From Desmodesmus armatus (Eukaryota; Chlorophyta; Chlorophyceae; Sphaeropleales; Scenedesmaceae), in assembly GCA_007449985.2 (NCBI GenBank), contig VIIQ02000077.1:364362-428361 (forward strand): 64,000 bases of DNA, in the 5' to 3' direction. Positions 21,882 through 56,723 of the stretch are shown here, piece by piece. The notes beneath the pieces were generated by a model. That model had not been told where the DNA came from. It saw only the letters and a program-made list of their open reading frames with translations, and did not search any database. Numbering within the stretch: the first letter of the stretch is position 1; every line of letters begins with the position of its first letter. The position numbers were made by a program, and so were the translations under genes.

Positions 21882-23171
21882 TTGCTGTGCTCTGGCATGG
21901 AATGTGCAATGGGGGGACACTGATGAGCATTGGTGCAACTCAGCACCGTCACCACCGGAGATGACTGACCTGGTCTGTCATTGGTGCGAATGCTTCTGCA
22001 ATTGCAAGTCACCCCCCTCAGGGGGTGAGACGGGGCCCGTCTCAGAGGGGGCCCCTACTGTAACCTTAGAGAGTCCCACTACCCACCGGCACAGATGCGC
22101 AAATGGTCCTGCTTGTTTGCTGGACATGTTGGGCATTTCTTGCGTTATTCATGCACCTGTACATCGGCACGGCGTCTCGGTCTTTCTCACCCGGAGGGGC
22201 TAGCTGGTGCACGTCAACGACATACCACTAAGGAGTAGTAGTAGACTGCTTCAGCCCCAACAGCCCACATCTGGGGCAAGCCACTGTCCTGCACGTTCGT
22301 CTGGCTGGGTGGGTGAGAGGTACATGTTACCTATCGCGATGTGTTCTAGCAGTAAGCAGCAGATGAAGCCCAAAGCATCACAGCCAATGCAGTCAGCAAC
22401 CGGCGCACAGGCCAAGCCCGCTCGCAGGCTTGAGGGACTGTCACATGAATAGATCGTGGTTTGAGAATCCATGCATGCATCTTTCCCTAAGTTAGTCAAA
22501 CGAACGTAACGTGCCGCACTGCTGCTGAGTCCGGTACACATACATGTACGTTCACCATCTCTGTCGCATACTCAATCATTTGCATGGAAATCCGCATTGT
22601 GGTTTTTCATTGGACCCCCTGAGAGCTGCATGTCATCACGGGACTAATATTAGCCAGGCTGGTAGTGTATTACCCTCCACCAAAGTGCCCAGATGCCGAT
22701 GAAGTCGCATCCATAAAAGCATACTTAGTCACGCATCAATTAAGCGTGCGTTTCATGCGCTTGATAGGCCACTTCTGGCAACCTCGGTCATCAATGGTAC
22801 GACGGTAGCACATTAGAGCACTTCGACCAGGTCCACCTTTCGATTAAGTACTCTGTAGAAACTCAAAGAACCCAAACTTGAGTCATACTTTGATGTTGTA
22901 GTTTTCTTTCAAAACGTCCTGGAGTACCCAGTACTGTCGATGAATTTTGATCTCCGCCACACTTAGAATTGAACGCACTGATTGACAGTTGTACTTGCGA
23001 CAAATATCTGGTTTCGCGCCCTGCGGGCGACCAGCCGCTGTTCTGAGCACAGCCGTCTGGCAAGCCTTGTGTTGGCTGGCATAGCCAAAGCACATCACAG
23101 CTGGACCAGCTAGAAGAAGACAGGCCAGAATTTGCTATCACACATCCAGTGTTTGCGCAGCTTATGCGCCA

Positions 23172-44873
<21,702 letters not shown>

Positions 44874-47272
44874 GGGCAACGATTTCCATGACAACCCGTG
44901 CTTCATCCAAGCCGCAGCCATCTGCTGTGCAGGCCCAGACATCAGCTATGCTGCCGATACACTTGCAGCAGACACTTCTGCTTGATCCACTGCACCTCAC
45001 AAGTGTGCAAGATGTTGGGACACCTTCATTATGTGTGCCAACACAATGACAGGCAATGTAAAAATTGGAGCTCCTGTCAGGTAGTGTCAGCTACAGGATC
45101 TGTGGCCCCTTGTACCGCAACAGGATCTGTGGCCCCTTGTACCGCAACATCTTGTGAGACATGGAGGTCACACCCTTGCTTGTGGCCAACAGTGCAGCTG
45201 GCCCTTTGACGCTGGGTTTGATGATTGGCGGAAGGGAGCATCGTTGTATTGTCAGAAAGTTTCAGGTTGTGGCATTGCAATGACTGTAGCTGCCCAGGGC
45301 TGGACCGCACCAACACGTTTCCACCCGTTGCAAAGGGGCAGAAGCCTTCCAACGGCATTGCCTTGTTTTGTGTGGGATTGGGACGCTATACAGTATCATC
45401 ATTGGAGTGGCTGTCGTGCTCAGTACACTCCGCCTTGCAGCTGCGCCTCTTGCATTCTTGGCCTGCCAAGCCAGGCATGCGCGGGCAACAACGAATGAAA
45501 CCTTGATGTTAATGTTCCGGTTGTTCAGTCCCTGGAACATGTGGTCCAGTATTGGTCTCTGGGGCTCTGAAAAGCAGCATACATCTCCAAAGTCCTTGCA
45601 GGGGTTGCTGTGCTGGGGTGCTGCACGTGCTTGGAGCGCAAAAACGGTTGTTTCCGGTGCCTGGTAATTTCAGCAGTTTCTGCCCAGGGTACTGCATACT
45701 TGACAGCGTTTGTGCGGTCACCCAGTGATGTGGGTGAGCAACAGGTTTTTTCACGAGCTTGAGCATTTATTGTTTGAGCTTGAACGGGGCAGGTGCATGC
45801 AGTACGCTGTGCTGTGCCAAGCTAGGCATATGCCTGACAGAGTAGCTTGTTGCAAGAAAGCCCGGCGGTCACTGAGTGACACCGGCAGCTGAACGCCTGC
45901 CTTTGCAAATCTCCAGGTCGCCTGGGTGGTTCCGTCACTCAATACGGTTGTTCTTTTGGTGCTTGGCTGCCAGCAGTGCCTGCTTTGGATATGCGTTTGT
46001 AGTTCAACCTTTGCACAAGTCCCAGCCGGTGCGGTTTAGCCTGAGCAAACCGGTCAGGGCAGAACGTACACCCTTCTGCTAATATATGTGGCTTCTGTAG
46101 CCGCAGCACAATGGGGCGCAAACGTTTGAATTGCTGGTAGCAGTGGAGACACGACTGTGATAGTAATGATGCTCACTGCCAGTTGTGGCTGCCCCTGTTT
46201 CCGGCTTCGTGTGGAGCATTCAAGTTGACATACAAATCATTTGTAAGAGAATACATATCAGTTGCATCTTGGCCACTGAACAACTTAGCTGCTGGTCGAG
46301 TTGCTTGATTGATGTGGTTGGCGATCCCCCGGGGTGCAGCCCACTGATGGGCCCCACAGCTGACCTGTTATACACTCATCACAGCCTGCAGTATGTCACT
46401 CAATGAGTCACTCAGCTGAGGATCAGTGAGCTCCTGAGCTGGGCCGTGTCAAAAGCGTCTTGAGTCGTTACACTGTGACAGCACACCTGTGTGCACAGTG
46501 AGTTCCACAACTGTTCACACACAAGCACACTCACCAACTTTATGAGGTGTGCTCACACTGCCGCTTCCATCACTATTCAGGACAGTTCCTTCAACCAAGA
46601 CTCTGCTGCAACAGATCACAGCAGGATGAGTATATCCCTGCAACCTAGTTCTGAAACAAGCCTTGTGACGGTCACCCCAGCACAACAACGGGTGTCAAAA
46701 ATGGACGTCAGAAACTTTCTGACGTTGAACCTGAAAATCCAATGCAGGCACACTGTGTGACATGCCCACCCTTGACCCATATCAAACCCTTGGGGGCCCC
46801 CATGTTGTTCAGTGAACAACTGACGTGTCTCAAGTGAAGCTTGCTGCCCACCATGACACCAACGACATCCATTGGCGCTGCGCAGCAGCAGCTGGGCGCC
46901 AACACATTGAGCTTGTATCAGTGACCAACACCGCCGACATGGTTGTACATATCAATACTCTCAGAGCCTGCCAGGCCTGCCAGGCCTGCCTGTGGCACAG
47001 GGCAACAAAGGGCCTCCAGCACAACCTGTGCCTCAGGCTGAAACAGCCAGCAGCATGGTCTCCAAACCCTCTGGTGACCAGGATACTGCTTCAAAGCAAC
47101 ATGATACAGAAAAGTGCTGCACGATTTAGTACTTCGCGAGCACACATACAGATAGGGATGTAAGTGGGCGTATCCGTAGGTACTACGGCGTAGGTGCATC
47201 TTGGCCACGTAGTGGGCGTAGTGGGCGTAGCCACCTACGGCCCTGCAGAGCCGCAACCTTCCTCCTAGTCAC
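44874..47272. other. Intergenic or 3' region, no gene recognised
   Basis: Follows the collagen gene. There is a 27-bp tandem pair at about 45093-45146 (AGGATCTGTGGCCCCTTGTA core). Several ORFs of up to about 115 residues show no domain. It may hold the collagen 3' untranslated region or further C-terminal exons, and further 3' exons of the leftward coiled-coil gene. A GTAGTGGGCGTAG-type repeat lies at 47190-47230. Confidence 0.45.
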
Positions 47273-48025
47273 CTTGACTGCAGCCTGTAGCTCAGCCTTC
47301 TCCTTCTGCAGGGCCTCCAGGCTTGCAAACTGTGCAGCTGACTTGGCCTGTAGGGTTGCAGCCTCCGCCTCAGCCGCCTTGGCTGCAGCATGTGCTTCGG
47401 CCAGCTGCTGCTCCAACTCCCTTTGGGCTTCATTAAGTTGTTGGGCTTCCTGGGCCTGCTGCTGCTCCAGGTATCGCTGTGCTTCCTGGGCCTCCTGCTT
47501 TTCTGCCTTTGCTGCTGCCAGTTCCACGGTGTGCTGCTTGTCCTGCAGCTGCAGCAGCTGGGCCATCTGGGCAATCTCACAGCTGAGGTCCTTCAACTGC
47601 TGCTGCAGGGCTGCCCTACCCTCAAGTGCCACCCATGCTGTGGTCTCCACATCTGCAAGGCGGCCCTGCGCCTCATACTGGGCATGCTGTGCAGCTGCTG
47701 CCTGCTGTGCAGCCTGCTGTGCTGCCTGCTGGTGTGACTTAGCCTCAGCCGTGAGTGCCGCAATGCGCTCAGTGAGTGCAGCGCTTCCAGACGCAAGTTC
47801 GTCCTGTGAAGCTGTGATGCAGGCCAGCTGCTCTGCCAGGGCAGTTTTTTCATTTGCTGCGTCCTGGAGTTCCGACTGGCTCTTGAACAGCTGAAGCTGT
47901 GCAGCGTGGAGCTGCTCTGCTGAGAGCTGGGCTGCTTCTGCAAGGAGCTTCTGGTGGATGGCAGTGTGCGTGGCTTCCAGCTGTTGGTGCTCTGCCTCAG
48001 CTGCTTTGAGCTGTGCCTTCAAAGC
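47273..48025 (-). CDS. Coiled-coil protein, one large exon (partial gene model)
   Basis: A 753-nt exon, bounded by a CAG acceptor at 48026-48028 and a GT donor after 47273, reads 251 codons in frame. It is an uninterrupted Ala/Gln/Glu/Leu heptad coiled coil (EAEHQQLEATHTAIHQKLLA; YLEQQQAQEAQQLNEAQREL). If the donor is not used, the frame runs on to a stop at 47183. There is no ATG before the middle of the exon, so at least one upstream exon is needed; candidates around 48200-48480 do not match in phase. I do not recognise the family. Cytoskeletal or ciliary coiled-coil proteins are possible but nothing specific supports that. Confidence 0.6.
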
Positions 48026-49854
48026 CTGCGAAGGCAGTAGTCAAAGCAGACAAACGCTCGTCAACTGTGCTGAGAACTTGCAAGCGGCTTTGGCTCAGGC
48101 GAACATGTACTGCCTTGCAAAAGGACAGCTGGCTGGTGACTGCTGTCGGTTAAGCCCCAAGTCCCGCTGCACAGCTTGTCCTCAACATGGGACTGAGTTA
48201 CCTTAATTTGCAAAAAAATGATGCAAAAGAGGCGGTTGCTGTTGTCCGCAGCTCGTGTATCGACTGACTCACCCTGTAGCGCGCCAGACTGCATACAAGG
48301 AAGCCCATGGTTGCCGATATGGCAGAATATGTTGAGAAGGTAACAAATAGGGAGGCTAGTAAAAGCGCTTTCAGTCCAGCTCCGTGACTGATAAGAGCGG
48401 GAAACCAGCTGCCGCTGTGATGCGTGCTATGGTTGCAGCAGGGGTAAAGCAGGGTTGCTTGTATAATCACGTTACACAACATGCAGTCTATGAGAAGGGG
48501 CGAGCGTCCATTGGCCTTAGGAAACGGTTGACTTGAAACCAGGCAGGAGGGTTCTCTGCAACCACAACAGTCACCTCAGAACAGTGTGCACTCTATGCTG
48601 CGAATCTGATGCTCAATCGTCATAACCTCTCAGATGCTGATTGGTGCAGGTGGCCCCCACAAGGCGCGTAAATGCCTTTCAGGGTGTGTGCAGGTTGAGG
48701 ATGCCATGAGGTTTGAGCTGAAGCCTTGAAACTGACTTGGAACTGACTGCAGGCCCAACAAGCAGCTTCTACACACACATTACAGGCTGTTCACATACCA
48801 GTTTTCTTTGCAACAGCCATGGCTGTACACCTGGCCAGGCGAAATGCGCTGCAGCGCAACCGTTGGCATGGCCAAGCATCGCATGCCCTGACAGCAGCCG
48901 GAACTGTACATGTGAATGCATCCTGAAGCACTGCCCCCTGCTTTGGCGCAATGGCGACATAACGGTAGCCGCACGATCACACATGGTGCCCGGAAATTCA
49001 GCCAGAGCACACACACTCCCAGCCAACCATGCACTACCAGACACTGTGAGGCATCAATGTAAGGGAGTGCTAAGGGGTCACTCCATTTACAGGCAATCAG
49101 CTGCATTCAACAGAGCACTGACCAACACCAACTGACTGGCCACAGCCAGCAACTGACTGGCCAGCACCAACCCCTGGAGAACAACCTTGCATACAACCAA
49201 GCATGCCAAACAACATCCTGCCGCCCAACAATGCACCAACTTGTGGGAAAGAATGTGGTAGCTGCCAAGGAGAGCTGCGGCCCAGTCGGTGCGGCAGGGG
49301 GACCATGCACCCAGCCCTCCCTGCCAGCCCCCATACTGAACACTTGCTGCTGCTGCTGCTGCTGTTGAAATGACGACACAAGGTCGCCACACACAACGAC
49401 CACAGGCACAGCTCTTCAGATAGCAACTTGCATGTTTGAACATCACTGGTTGCCTCTCATCACGTCCACAAAGCAAGTGCCGTCCCACACCAGCTGCACC
49501 AGATGGCCTCTTGCTCAGGCACCCCAGGGAGAACACCCGGCACACGACTGCACCCCTGCCGCCCCTGCCTGTCTGGATCTGTTGTCACAAACAGTGCCTC
49601 CTTAGCGCTCACAACTCTGATCAACAAGTGGCACAGAGCATGCGACTGCACCCCTGCTGTCTGGGTCTTGCAACACAACTTGAACCATGCATTTCACTGG
49701 GTTTGTTGGCACAAACAGTCCCGGTAGCTGCTCAGAATCTGACGCTGAGCATGTTGCCACGCTGTCTGGGTCTGTTGACACCACCTCCCTTGGCCAAGCC
49801 CATATAGCCAGCATGGCACTGGGTTCAAGTACCCAAACATTCCCCATCAAGTGC
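48026..49854. other. Region with no confirmed gene
   Basis: Should include the 5' part of the coiled-coil gene and the 3' untranslated region of the LRR gene. One minus frame at 48284-48400 reads a hydrophobic stretch (LLLASLFVTFSTYSAISATM), which could be a membrane helix or chance. From 49500 to 49850 a short motif (TGTTGGCACAAACAGT; CTGTCTGGGTCTTG) recurs three or four times. Confidence 0.4.
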
Positions 49855-52800
49855 TCAGAATGTTACGCTGAGCATGTTGCCTCCCCCCATCTCATACACC
49901 ATGTCCACAGCCTCGGTGAGGGCCACCTGGCCAAAGCGGGTGATGTAGTTGTTGTTCAGCTTCAACTCCTTCACAGCACACTCGGGGTTGGCCTTCAGGG
50001 ACTGCACAACAGCGACAGGTGAACACAGCAGTGATGTAATCGTTATTTATGTCCAACTCTTTTCAAGCACACTCGGGGTTGGCCTTCAGGGACTGCAGAA
50101 CAGCGACAGGCAAACACAACAGCAACAGGTCATGTCATGAGCAAACTTCCCCAAACGCGAACTGTTCCCTTGTGTGGCAAACTGTGCAAGACCTAAGACT
50201 CATGCTGCCGAGCACCCCGGCCGGTGCTTGCGTGTGATGTATGACGCTCTTCGGCCATGTAACCCACCTGTGCGAGTGCACATGCCCCATCGTCTATCTC
50301 GTTGTAGCCCAGGTCCAGTTCATCAAGCACCTTGCTCCAGCAGATGCCAAACGGGTTCGTTCCTTGCTAAACAATCATTTGGGAGTCTCATTCCAATATT
50401 ACATCACCCACAGTCCCCCTCCCAACTCCCCGCCCCCCATAAAAACCACTGCAACCCTCCCCCCTCAGTACGCAAATTATCTTTGGCCCTGAAGCCCTCC
50501 TCCCCTTACCTGTGCCAGTGCACATGCTCCATCGTCCTTGATCCCGCTGTAGCCCAGGTCCAGCTCACCCGGCACCTTGCTCCAGCAGAGCTCCGACAAG
50601 ATTTCCCGTTTGCTTTGCTGTTAATCCCATCCCAACATCACCTCACCCACAGCCCCCCCCCCCCCACACACACACTGACCCCCCCCCCCCCGGCCACTCA
50701 AACCACACAGCCAGTGCGTCTGTCTAAACAGCAGTTTCACCCCTCACCTGTGCCAGTGCACATGCTCCATCGTCCTTGATTTCGTTGTACCCCAGGTCCA
50801 GTTCACCCAGCACCTTGCTCTCAGCGGTGCGCAGGCCACGGCCAATGATGATGGCGCCGTCATTGCCCAAGCCATTGCCACGTAGGTCAAGCTGTGCGTG
50901 CAAAAAAAGATGGCCATGGTGGAAGGAGGGGGGGCCAGGTCAGTGCAAAATGGCTAGGATCGTTCCACTTGGTGCAGAAGGTGCTATGCAAGCTGATGAT
51001 GATGGCGCCGTCATTGCCCAGCAGTGAAACTTAAGTTAGTCATTAGTAAAAACTTATTCATTTTGCTATTTGTTAGTATCTGTACATTCTTATTCTTATC
51101 TAATTTAATCCGGAAACCATTGCCACGTAGGTCAAGCTGTGTTTGCATGAAACATGGCACGGGCGGAAGGAGGGGAGGGTCAGCGCATCATGACCAAGTG
51201 CAGTAAGCAGCTACATGCAACATACCGCGATCACAGACGGCCACACCGCAGCTCGTTTTGGATAACATGTGGGCCAAGCCACCCCCACCCCCCTGCCAAC
51301 CCCCCTCACTTGCTGCTGCGCTTGCTCCAGCAGTGCCCCCCCCTCCGCCAAACACCCCCGCTCCCTCTTCTCCAATCCATTCCCTCTCCCCTCTTCACTC
51401 CTTATTCAATCAATCACTTACACCCCCCCCCCCTCACCTGTCTCAGTGTCTTGTTGTACATGAGGAGGTCAAGAGGTCACTAGGCAACCTCCTATTGTGT
51501 GCCATGCTCCCCCATTCCCCCGTCTGTTACACTTACTCACGCCCCACTAACCCACTAAAAATCTGCCCCCCCCCCTGCCGGGCTCACCTGTCTCAGTGTC
51601 TTGTTGTACATGAGGAGGTCAGCCATAGCCTTGGCCCCCTCACCGCCACCAACCTTGCACCAGCCAAGCTTCAGCACCTCAACTTTTGTCTCAAACTTGA
51701 AGGCACCTGCAGGTTAGGAGGGAAAGGGGAAGGGGGCCAATGGAGTGTCAGAGCGTGCGCTTGAATGGGCCAATGCACGGCAGAAGCATGCCGGAGCTCA
51801 ACATACACAAGATCTACAACAACACTATGCAGCTAAGAAGCAACACACGAGGAGCACTCTGCCCCCCCCCCTCCTCTACACACACACAGTACCAGCCCCA
51901 GCGGGTTGTAGCCCAGCTCCAATGCTCTCCCCCCCCCCCCCACCACCACACCTGCCATGCCCCCCCCCCCTCCCACCACACCTGCAATGGTTGCTGCCGC
52001 CTTAGGCCCCAGTGGGTTGTATCCCAGTTCCAACGCCCCCCCCCCTCTCACAACTGTCCCCCTCCCCCCCCCCCCCCCTCCTACCACACCTGCAATGGTT
52101 GCTGCCCCCTTGGGCCCCAGTGGGTTGTACCCCAGCTCCAGCACCGACAGGCTGGGGTGCATTGCTAGGGCCTCAGCCAGGGCAAGGGCGCCATCAGGCC
52201 CTGCATCATTGCCACCTAGGTCAAGGGTCTTCAGGGACCTGGGGGGATCAGGGGGGAGGGAGGGGGCAGAGGGGGGGAGCAGGTTCAGGGAAGGTTCAGG
52301 AAGGGGCAGGGCAAAACAATCAACAAACAAAGCAAGCAGAATGGATGGGAGTGGGGGCCAGGGCACCATCAGGCCCTGCATCATTGCCACCTAGGTCAAG
52401 GGTCTTGAGAGACCTGGGGGGATCAAGAGAGGGGGGGGGGCAGCAGGGGGGAGGGCGCGGGGGGGGGGGGGGGTACGTTGGGCATGCAAATAGGGTTAGC
52501 ACAGTGGAGGGGGGTGGGGGAGGGCGCACCATCAGGGCCTGCATCATTGCCACCAAGGTCAAGGGTCTTCAGGGACCTGGGGGGATGGAGGCAGAGGGAA
52601 GGGAGGGGGAGTAGGGTGAGGGAGATAGGGAAGGAATGCGATCTGATGTGAGCTAGCACGGATCAGCACTGTGGATGTGGGTGGGGCCAAAAGATTGCAG
52701 GCCCAACAACAGTACCACTCAGAGACTCTCCAGGGCCTTGGCCGAGTAAGAATGTGGGTCAAATGGCAGACATGAGGATGCTGGCACTCCCCGCACATTG

Positions 52801-53123
52801 CCCCATGACCTCATGCAGTCTGCAGTGCTGTTCCCTGCTTCCTTGCTGAGAACAAGCATGTGGCTGTCTTGTTCATGTTCATGTTCATGTTCATGTGCTC
52901 AGCCACATCCATGTTCATGTTCATGACCACTCACTTGCACTCCTTCAGCGCAGGTGCCAGCAAGGCCATACCCTTGTCCCCGACCTCGTTCATGTACATG
53001 TTGAGGTCAACAAGGCCCTCAGCCTTGGAGTGAAGCAACCGCGCCAACGGTTCAGCGGCTGCAGGGCTTAGGCTGTTGTTGCCGATGTCCAAAACCCTGA
53101 TGGGCGCAGCACGGCTCTGTTGC

Positions 53124-53176
<53 letters not shown>

Positions 53177-54601
53177 AAGCGATTGGGAGTGAGTTCAGTC
53201 CTCTGATTATCCAGTGAAGCAACCGAGCCAGGGGTTCAGCGGCTGCAGGGCTCAAGCTGTTGTTGCCGATGTCTAGGACGCTGATGGGCGCAGCACGGCT
53301 CTGTCACAAGATGGAATGGTGAGCAGCAGCAGCAGTAGTGTCAGCATCAGCACTGACAGGGGTTCTCACACACATGTGTTGGCTAGATGCACACCATGCG
53401 CGAAACACACATCGGTGGTTGCGCCTGGCTGTACAATCCTAGTAGGACGGATCATAGTGAGCATGCATGAGTACATGCACTCCCTCTGCTTCACACACAG
53501 CAAGTGATCATTTGCGCTTTGCGCAAGACATGCGCATTTGAAAGACCCTATGTCCCATACCCATAGCCCCAGTTGCTGGGTTTTTGCAGAAATCCAGATT
53601 TTCGCAACAACCCAGCAGCTGGGGCTATGGGTATGGGACATGGGTCTTTCAAACCTGACTGGGCAAGCAACGTTGGGCCTGTGATTGGCAGAAACTGTGA
53701 CACAACAGCTTCCCTTCCCCTCCCTTGCAAACACCCACTGTCCACCCCCCCCCCCCACCACCATGAGTGCAGTGGCGAGTGCCTCCACCCCCTCATCTCC
53801 TAAATCATTGCCCCTCAATGTAAGCTCAGTGATGCTGCTGTTGCCCGTCAGCGCCTCAGCTAGGGCCTTGGCCCCGTCAAGCCAAAATGACACACCTCAG
53901 CACCACCCCTGTCTCTACTTCAAGCCCCCCCCCCCAAAGACACACACACACACACACACACATGTCACATCCTTGGATGGTTGATGCATTGGCTGGATGC
54001 ACTCCCTGTGTCTGCACACACACCCACAGAGCCCCCCCCCCCCAACCCCACCATGAGTGCAGTGGCGAGTGCCTCCACCCCCTCGTCTCCTAAGTCGTTG
54101 CCCCTCAGTGTCAGCTCAGTAATACTGCTGTTGCTGACTAGTGCCTCAGCTAGGGCCTTGGCCCCCTCAGCCCCGATGTAGTTGTCTGACAGGATGAGGC
54201 TCTTCAGGGTGGTGTTGGCTGACAGGGCTGCTGCTAGTGCCTTGGTGCCTTCGACGTCAATCGCATTGTTGCTGTTGACAGCAACACAGCAAGCACGGGC
54301 GGCGGAAGGGGGGGGGGGAGCAGGTGTAAGGTGTGTGCGTGCAAGCAAAGCGCGGAGGTGAATAGGATGGTGCCGTTGCTGGCTGCTAGGGCTGCTGCTA
54401 GGCTAGAACACAATGGGTGAGGCTCTTGAGGGTGGTATTGGCTGACAGGGCTGCTGATAGGGCCTTGGTGCCTTCGACATCAATGGCATTGTTGCTGCGG
54501 TTGCGTGCGCGAGGGTATGCCAATGTCCAGCGTAACCAGGGATGACACACACGCAGGCAGCAGCCCCATCTGCCAGTACCACCCTTCTAGCCATTTCACT
54601 A

Positions 54602-54632
<31 letters not shown>

Positions 54633-56396
54633 CCAATCACGCATACCTGAGGTCCAGTTTCTGCAGTGTAGTGTTGAGTTTGAGTCCCTCAGCCAGTGCT
54701 GCTGCGCCCACATCACCAATGCCGTTGCTGCCAACATCCAGCGTCACCAGCAGCCCATTGCCTGACAGCTTCTGAGCAAGCAGCGTGGCACCCTCGTCAC
54801 CTGTTTTGATTGAGGGGCGGGGGGGGGGCAGGAGGGGGTGAAAAGGGGAGGGGGAGGGGGTGTAACGTTGCCGTGGTGGTGGCGTGTGTGTGTAAGGGGG
54901 GGGGGGCACATCAGCACAGGAAGGAGGCATGTCAAGGCACAGCACATGGCAGGACAGCACGACTCAGCAAGACACAGTACAAATGCCTGGCAGCTTCTGG
55001 CAAGCAGCGTGGCACCCTCATCACCTGTTTGGAGGGAGGGAGCAAATCAGTATAGTAAGGAGGCATGTCAAGGCACAGCACATGGCAAACAGCATGGCAC
55101 AACAGGGCACAGCATGAGCGTGCTGCATCAGCGCTGCCCCCCCCCCCCCTCCACCCCCCTTGCCCCCCCCCCCCCTTCACCCCTCACTCACCAATCCTGT
55201 TGGTGTGTAGGTTGAGGTGTTGCAGGGCACTCCCCCCCCCCCCCCCCGCCCACCACCCCTCACCGAGTCTAGCCCCCCCCCCCCCCCCCTTCACCCTGAG
55301 CCCCCCACCAACAACATAATACCCCCCCCCCCCTGCAGGCAGCAGCAGCTGCCACCCCCTCACTCACCAATCCTGTTGGTGTGTAGGTTGAGGTGTTGCA
55401 GGGCGCATGTGGGCAGCACCTCACACAGCTGAGCAATGCCCACATGCCCGATGCCGTTGCTCACCCCCCCCCCCCCCCACACACACACACACCGTCCCAC
55501 GAGCCCCATTTCAACACCCCCTCCTCTGCAACCCACCCTCACCAAATCCTGCGCCCCCCTCTCTGGGCCCCTCACCAACAACATAACATCCCCCCCCCCC
55601 CCCCTCAATCCCCCCCCCCCCAAAACAAACAGCAGCTGCCTCACTCACCGATTCTGTTGGTGTGTAGGTTGAGGTGTTGCAGGGCGCATGTGGGCAGCAC
55701 CTCACACAGCTGAGCAATGCCCACATGCCCAATGCCGTTGTTACTCAGGTCTGCTACCATGCAGCTGGTGTTGAAAGCCAGCGCCTCGATGACATAAGCA
55801 GTGCCCTCGTCCCCCAGATTCTTTGCTGACAAATCTGCGTGCTGGCTGTTCTGCAGCAGGCTTGACAGCTCGTTCAAACGTGCTGCTGCGTCCCGCTGTA
55901 TCTGCTTTGCTTTCATGCCATCTGAAACTGCTGAAAGGCCTGCGTTCGCCATGGATTTTGCAGCTCCAGAAAGGAAGTTGCGGTACGCTAGGGCGATGAC
56001 ACCAACTGCAACAGCAGCTGCACCTACAAATACCGGCAGTGCTGATCTGCTGCTGCTTGATGCTGGCCGTGCCTGCTGCTGCTGCTGGAGGTGCGATATG
56101 CTGCGTGCTGTGCGTTGCTGCTGCAGCTGGCGAGCTGCTGCGCTGGCTGCTTCTGGCTGCAGGACTGCTTCTGTTGCAGTTGGCTGTGTTGGCACCCCAG
56201 CACTGCCTGCTGCTGCTGCCAGCACGGACTGCCTCCGTGCTTGCTGCTCGCTACGGCTGCATGAGTTGAACGCGGAACGCAAGCTGCGCTGTTGCCGAGC
56301 TGAGAAGGAGCATGCTGTGGATGTGCTGTTGGGGTTCCAGCACTGCAGCTGCATTGCTGGCATATGCTTTGGTTGCAGTTGCTGCCGCAGCAGCAT
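49855..56396 (-). CDS. Organelle-targeted, membrane-anchored leucine-rich-repeat protein (RI-like LRRs)
   Basis: Eight exons: 55649-56396 (ATG at 56396), 54647-54800, 54052-54271, 52935-53116, 52090-52238, 51588-51706, 50748-50891 and 49855-50001 (TGA). All junction phases agree; total 1,863 nt, 620 residues. The first 110 residues are Ser/Gln/Arg/Ala rich, like a plastid or mitochondrial presequence. A predicted membrane helix follows (residues about 119-137, PVFVGAAAVAVGVIALAY). The rest consists of 28-residue ribonuclease-inhibitor-type LRRs: LDVGSNGIGDVGAAALAEGL, LILSDNYIGAEGAKALAEAL, LTLRGNDLGDEGVEALATAL, LDLGGNDAGPDGALALAEAL and LDLRGNGLGNDGAIIIGRGL. The last exon closes with ELKLNNNYITRFGQVALTEA. 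A protein-binding scaffold is inferred; no NACHT or other effector domain is present. Confidence 0.85.
50069..55460 (-). repeat. Exon-edge copies inside all seven introns of the LRR gene
   Basis: Donor-side copies (end of an exon plus GT) lie downstream of the true exon: exon 1 end at 55362-55460 and 55188-55222; exon 3 end at 53762-53890; exon 5 end at 51980-52035 and 51900-51930; exon 6 end at 51438-51470; exon 7 end at 50511-50600 and 50271-50345. Acceptor-side copies (AG plus start of an exon) lie upstream: exon 2 at 54990-55026; exon 3 at 54410-54492; exon 4 at 53207-53302; exon 5 at 52534-52580 and 52367-52415; exon 7 at 51117-51137; exon 8 at 50069-50100. Copies are diverged and often separated by long C or G runs. 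The model uses the copy giving the longest in-frame exon. Confidence 0.85.
53126..53174. repeat. CAG trinucleotide run beside an LRR-gene acceptor
   Basis: About 16 AGC/CAG units lie 10 bases upstream (in gene direction) of the exon 4 acceptor at 53117. In the transcript they read as CUG repeats in the polypyrimidine-tract position. Confidence 0.9.
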
Positions 56397-56723
56397 CGGG
56401 ATATATTTGGAACAGGTATAGTACTACAATGGGAAGCAAACAGCCTGTCTCCGAGCGATGCCGAGTGTAAACCGGAAACGATCTATCTACTGCTGTTTCG
56501 GTGATCTGGCGATGATAAGGAACGGGGCGTCGTGTAAGCAAAACTTTGGAAGCTGTAATTGCAGTGCAATGTGCGATCTTGGAATTCAAACAGTCACAGT
56601 CACAGACACGTCTTCACACACCCACAGTTTGACTGGGTCTGTCACAACGCATGACAGCTGTACAGCAAACCAGGGACAGTAAGGGACCCTTACTACCCCT
56701 GCAGCCAACATACACACAACACC
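56397..56723 (-). promoter_or_regulatory. 327-bp spacer: EGY 3' end and LRR-gene promoter
   Basis: Lies between the stop of the EGY-like gene and the ATG of the LRR gene, both leftward. It must contain the 3' untranslated region of the first and the promoter and 5' leader of the second. I see a short ACAGTCACAGTCACAGACA repeat at 56592-56611 and no named element. Confidence 0.45.

Larger units (their letters stand above)
20392..23171. other. 2.8-kb gene-poor, repeat-bearing region
   Basis: Lies between the divergent starts of the GGCT-like gene (-) and the collagen gene (+). From about 20690 to 21640 the composition changes, with many CCCC/GGGG words. One minus-strand frame there reads GRHHSAGGSILIAPKSGLSD, faintly like endonuclease regions of LINE retroelements, but no ORF is long enough to support this. 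The remaining part up to 23171 shows no gene. The collagen promoter presumably lies at its right end. Confidence 0.4.

Noticed and set aside
48284..48482. Membrane-helix-like minus ORF as first exon of the coiled-coil gene
   Set aside because: Its donor phase does not match the acceptor phase of the 47273-48025 exon.
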